From Clostridiales bacterium (GTDB lineage Bacteria; Bacillota; Clostridia; Oscillospirales; CAG-272): DNA of 6,843 nt. The notes under the pieces were generated by a model. The model was given only the letters and a program-made list of their open reading frames with translations. It had not been told where the DNA came from and ran no database searches. Position numbers and translations under genes: made by a program. The stretch is taken from contig SFNW01000100.1 of the NCBI GenBank assembly GCA_004554105.1, positions 1-6,843 of the forward strand. Direction: 5' to 3'. How positions within the stretch are numbered: the first letter of the stretch is position 1; every line of letters starts with the position of its first letter. Below, piece after piece: positions 5,720 through 6,843 of this stretch.

Positions 5720-6664
5720 TTAATAGAATGTGGCGACCGGCTCTTCGGGCGCGGGAACTTTTTTTAAATCGGTGACGTGAATGACCGGACCTTTTCTGCC
5801 GTAGAGCGCGTTGAAGCGGATTTCGATTTTGCCCGTGACCTTGACCCAATCGCCGTTTTTGATTTCGCTGCGGTCGGGCGACTTGCAGACATAGCCCGCA
5901 AACATCACGTCGTTTGCGCAGCAGGTCATCAGTTTTCTGCCGCCGATGAAGGTATCGGCGGGAAATTCCTTGCCGATGGCGACGAGCGCGGTAAAGGAAA
6001 CCGTCTTGCCGTCGTATTTGCTCATGTCGTCGGTGGTGTCGCGATACCAGAGCGCATAGTCGCGGTCGGCGATTTCGACCACGTCGGCGTTCAAATCGAA
6101 GGGAAGCGGGTCGACGATGTCGTCGTATTCGGCACTGCCGTCGGTGTACTCGTAGGCAATGTCGGTCTGCCGGCTGACGGCGCGGACGAGCTTGTGCAGC
6201 GGCATCTTGTCCATGTCTTTTTTGCAGCGGTTGAAGATAACCAGTTCGCAGCTGCTCAGCTTGTCGTAGACAAGGTTGCGCATATTGGCGTTGTAGCTCT
6301 CAAAGGTGTTTGCGTCGGCAAACATCATCTCCTGATAGACGACCCAGGATTCGGGCATGAACTGGTAGAAATCGTTCAGCAGCCACATACCGTTGTATTC
6401 GACGACGACCTTGGTCGCCTTTGCCTCGGCGGTCAGCCGCATAAGGTTTTCCTCGTTGAACTCGGACATCTCGTGCAGCGTGCGCACCGTCACGTTCTTC
6501 ATATAGGGCGCGTTCGGCTCGTATTCCTCTTCGCCCTCCTCGCAGAGCAGCAGAAGCGTCGGCTCTTTATCGTTGAATCGCTTGTCCTGCAAGGTCTCGC
6601 GGATAAACTTTGTCTTTCCCGCTTCGAGAAAGCCTGTGAACAGATAAACCTGTACTTCTTCCAT
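5720..6664 (-). CDS. Divergent CobW/G3E-type GTPase with DUF1980-like C-terminal domain
   Basis: A 314-aa cytosolic protein. The N-terminal P-loop is TGFLEAGKTKF (10-20), close to the CobW signature GFLGAGKTT but with E14 and K19. The G2/Walker-B region reads LLLCEEGEEEYEP (38-50), the switch region VVVEYNGMW (86-94), and the G4 position FNRCKKD (144-150) departs from NKxD. The CXCC metal-binding motif usual in CobW/COG0523 proteins is absent. The C-terminal part from about 195 resembles the C-terminal domain of YcgQ (DUF1980/TIGR03943): YDGKTVSFTALV (217-228), RKLMTCCANDVMFAGYVC (243-260), WVKVTGKIEI (273-282) and a closing PxEEPxxxFY. C248, C249 and C260 could bind metal. AGGAG lies six bases before the ATG, and the gene starts 14 bases after the upstream CobW-like gene ends, so they are cotranscribed. 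A metal-chaperone role is inferred; nucleotide specificity is uncertain. Confidence 0.82.
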   Translation of the reverse strand: MEEVQVYLFTGFLEAGKTKFIRETLQDKRFNDKEPTLLLLCEEGEEEYEPNAPYMKNVTVRTLHEMSEFNEENLMRLTAEAKATKVVVEYNGMWLLNDFYQFMPESWVVYQEMMFADANTFESYNANMRNLVYDKLSSCELVIFNRCKKDMDKMPLHKLVRAVSRQTDIAYEYTDGSAEYDDIVDPLPFDLNADVVEIADRDYALWYRDTTDDMSKYDGKTVSFTALVAIGKEFPADTFIGGRKLMTCCANDVMFAGYVCKSPDRSEIKNGDWVKVTGKIEIRFNALYGRKGPVIHVTDLKKVPAPEEPVATFY

Positions 6665-6678
6665 AGCGGTCTCCTGTG

Positions 6679-6843
6679 TCAGATTTTGAAGAGTTTCTTA
6701 AGCTCGGCTTCATTGACCTTGGAGCCGATGACGCAGATTTTTCCGGTCGTCTCGGCACTGCCCATGCGGACATTGGTCTCCTCGGGAACATAGTCGAAGT
6801 GAATCCAGCCGTCCGCAGCGGGAACGATACCCTTGGAGCGGAG
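6679..6843 (-). CDS. CobW-family GTPase, C-terminal fragment (gene runs off the right edge)
   Basis: Fifty-four C-terminal residues and the TGA stop are visible; the N-terminus lies beyond the window. The sequence opens with LRSKGIVPAADGWIHFDYVP and continues to TGKICVIGSKVNEAELKKLF. This fits the CobW C-terminal domain, in which an R-x-K-G strand, a W-x-H-F-D strand and a closing G-x-x-x-V-I-G strand recur. The GTPase core cannot be assessed here. It is the upstream partner of the divergent GTPase at 5720-6664 with a 14-base gap, so the two probably form one operon whose promoter is outside the window. Members of this family act as GTP-dependent metal chaperones (zinc, cobalt, nitrile hydratase iron or cobalt); the metal is not predictable. 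Confidence 0.8.
   Translation of the reverse strand, partial: LRSKGIVPAADGWIHFDYVPEETNVRMGSAETTGKICVIGSKVNEAELKKLFKI

Noticed and set aside
5777..6793. A 338-codon rightward open frame opposite the GTPase genes
   Set aside because: It is antisense across two leftward genes and their junction. The GTPase frame has a P-loop, an AGGAG site and operon spacing, while this frame shows only His/Val/Phe-rich sequence without motifs.

Overview
The window looks like ordinary chromosomal DNA from a GC-rich anaerobic Firmicute, most likely a gut Clostridia lineage such as Oscillospiraceae/Ruminococcaceae. This is inferred from four things: strong sigma-A promoters of the TTGACA-17-TATAAT kind, AGGAG/GGAGG ribosome binding sites, intrinsic terminators with perfect stems, and the gene families present (COG2509 flavoprotein, PepT, ECF S component, G3E GTPases). 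No transposon, phage, CRISPR or other mobile signature was seen.

Layout, left to right. Bases 1-90 hold an unassignable edge segment ending in a rightward terminator. A leftward tRNA-Gly(CCC) follows, with a consensus promoter and its own terminator. Next is a leftward RlmI-type 23S rRNA cytosine-C5 methyltransferase (285-1514). It is divergent from a rightward COG2509 FAD-dependent dehydrogenase (1694-3100), which carries a four-cysteine cluster. That gene converges on leftward pepT (3160-4383) across a bidirectional terminator. pepT shares a compact back-to-back promoter region with a rightward two-gene operon: an ECF vitamin-transporter S component (4526-5023) and an overlapping HAD phosphatase that starts on GTG (5017-5670). 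A second bidirectional terminator separates this operon from a leftward pair of CobW/G3E-type GTPase genes (5720-6664, and 6679 to beyond the right edge).

How the genes work together. Most are independent housekeeping or salvage units: translation (tRNA-Gly, RlmI), peptide use (PepT) and redox (flavoprotein). Two groups look functionally coupled. The S component and the HAD phosphatase could act together in uptake and dephosphorylation of a vitamin or its phosphate ester. The two tandem G3E proteins resemble a metal-chaperone or metal-homeostasis module. The downstream member appears to fuse a divergent P-loop GTPase domain to a C-terminal DUF1980/TIGR03943-like domain with a Cys-Cys motif. 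That fusion is the most unusual item in the window. I found no clear evidence of a wholly new defence or mobile system.
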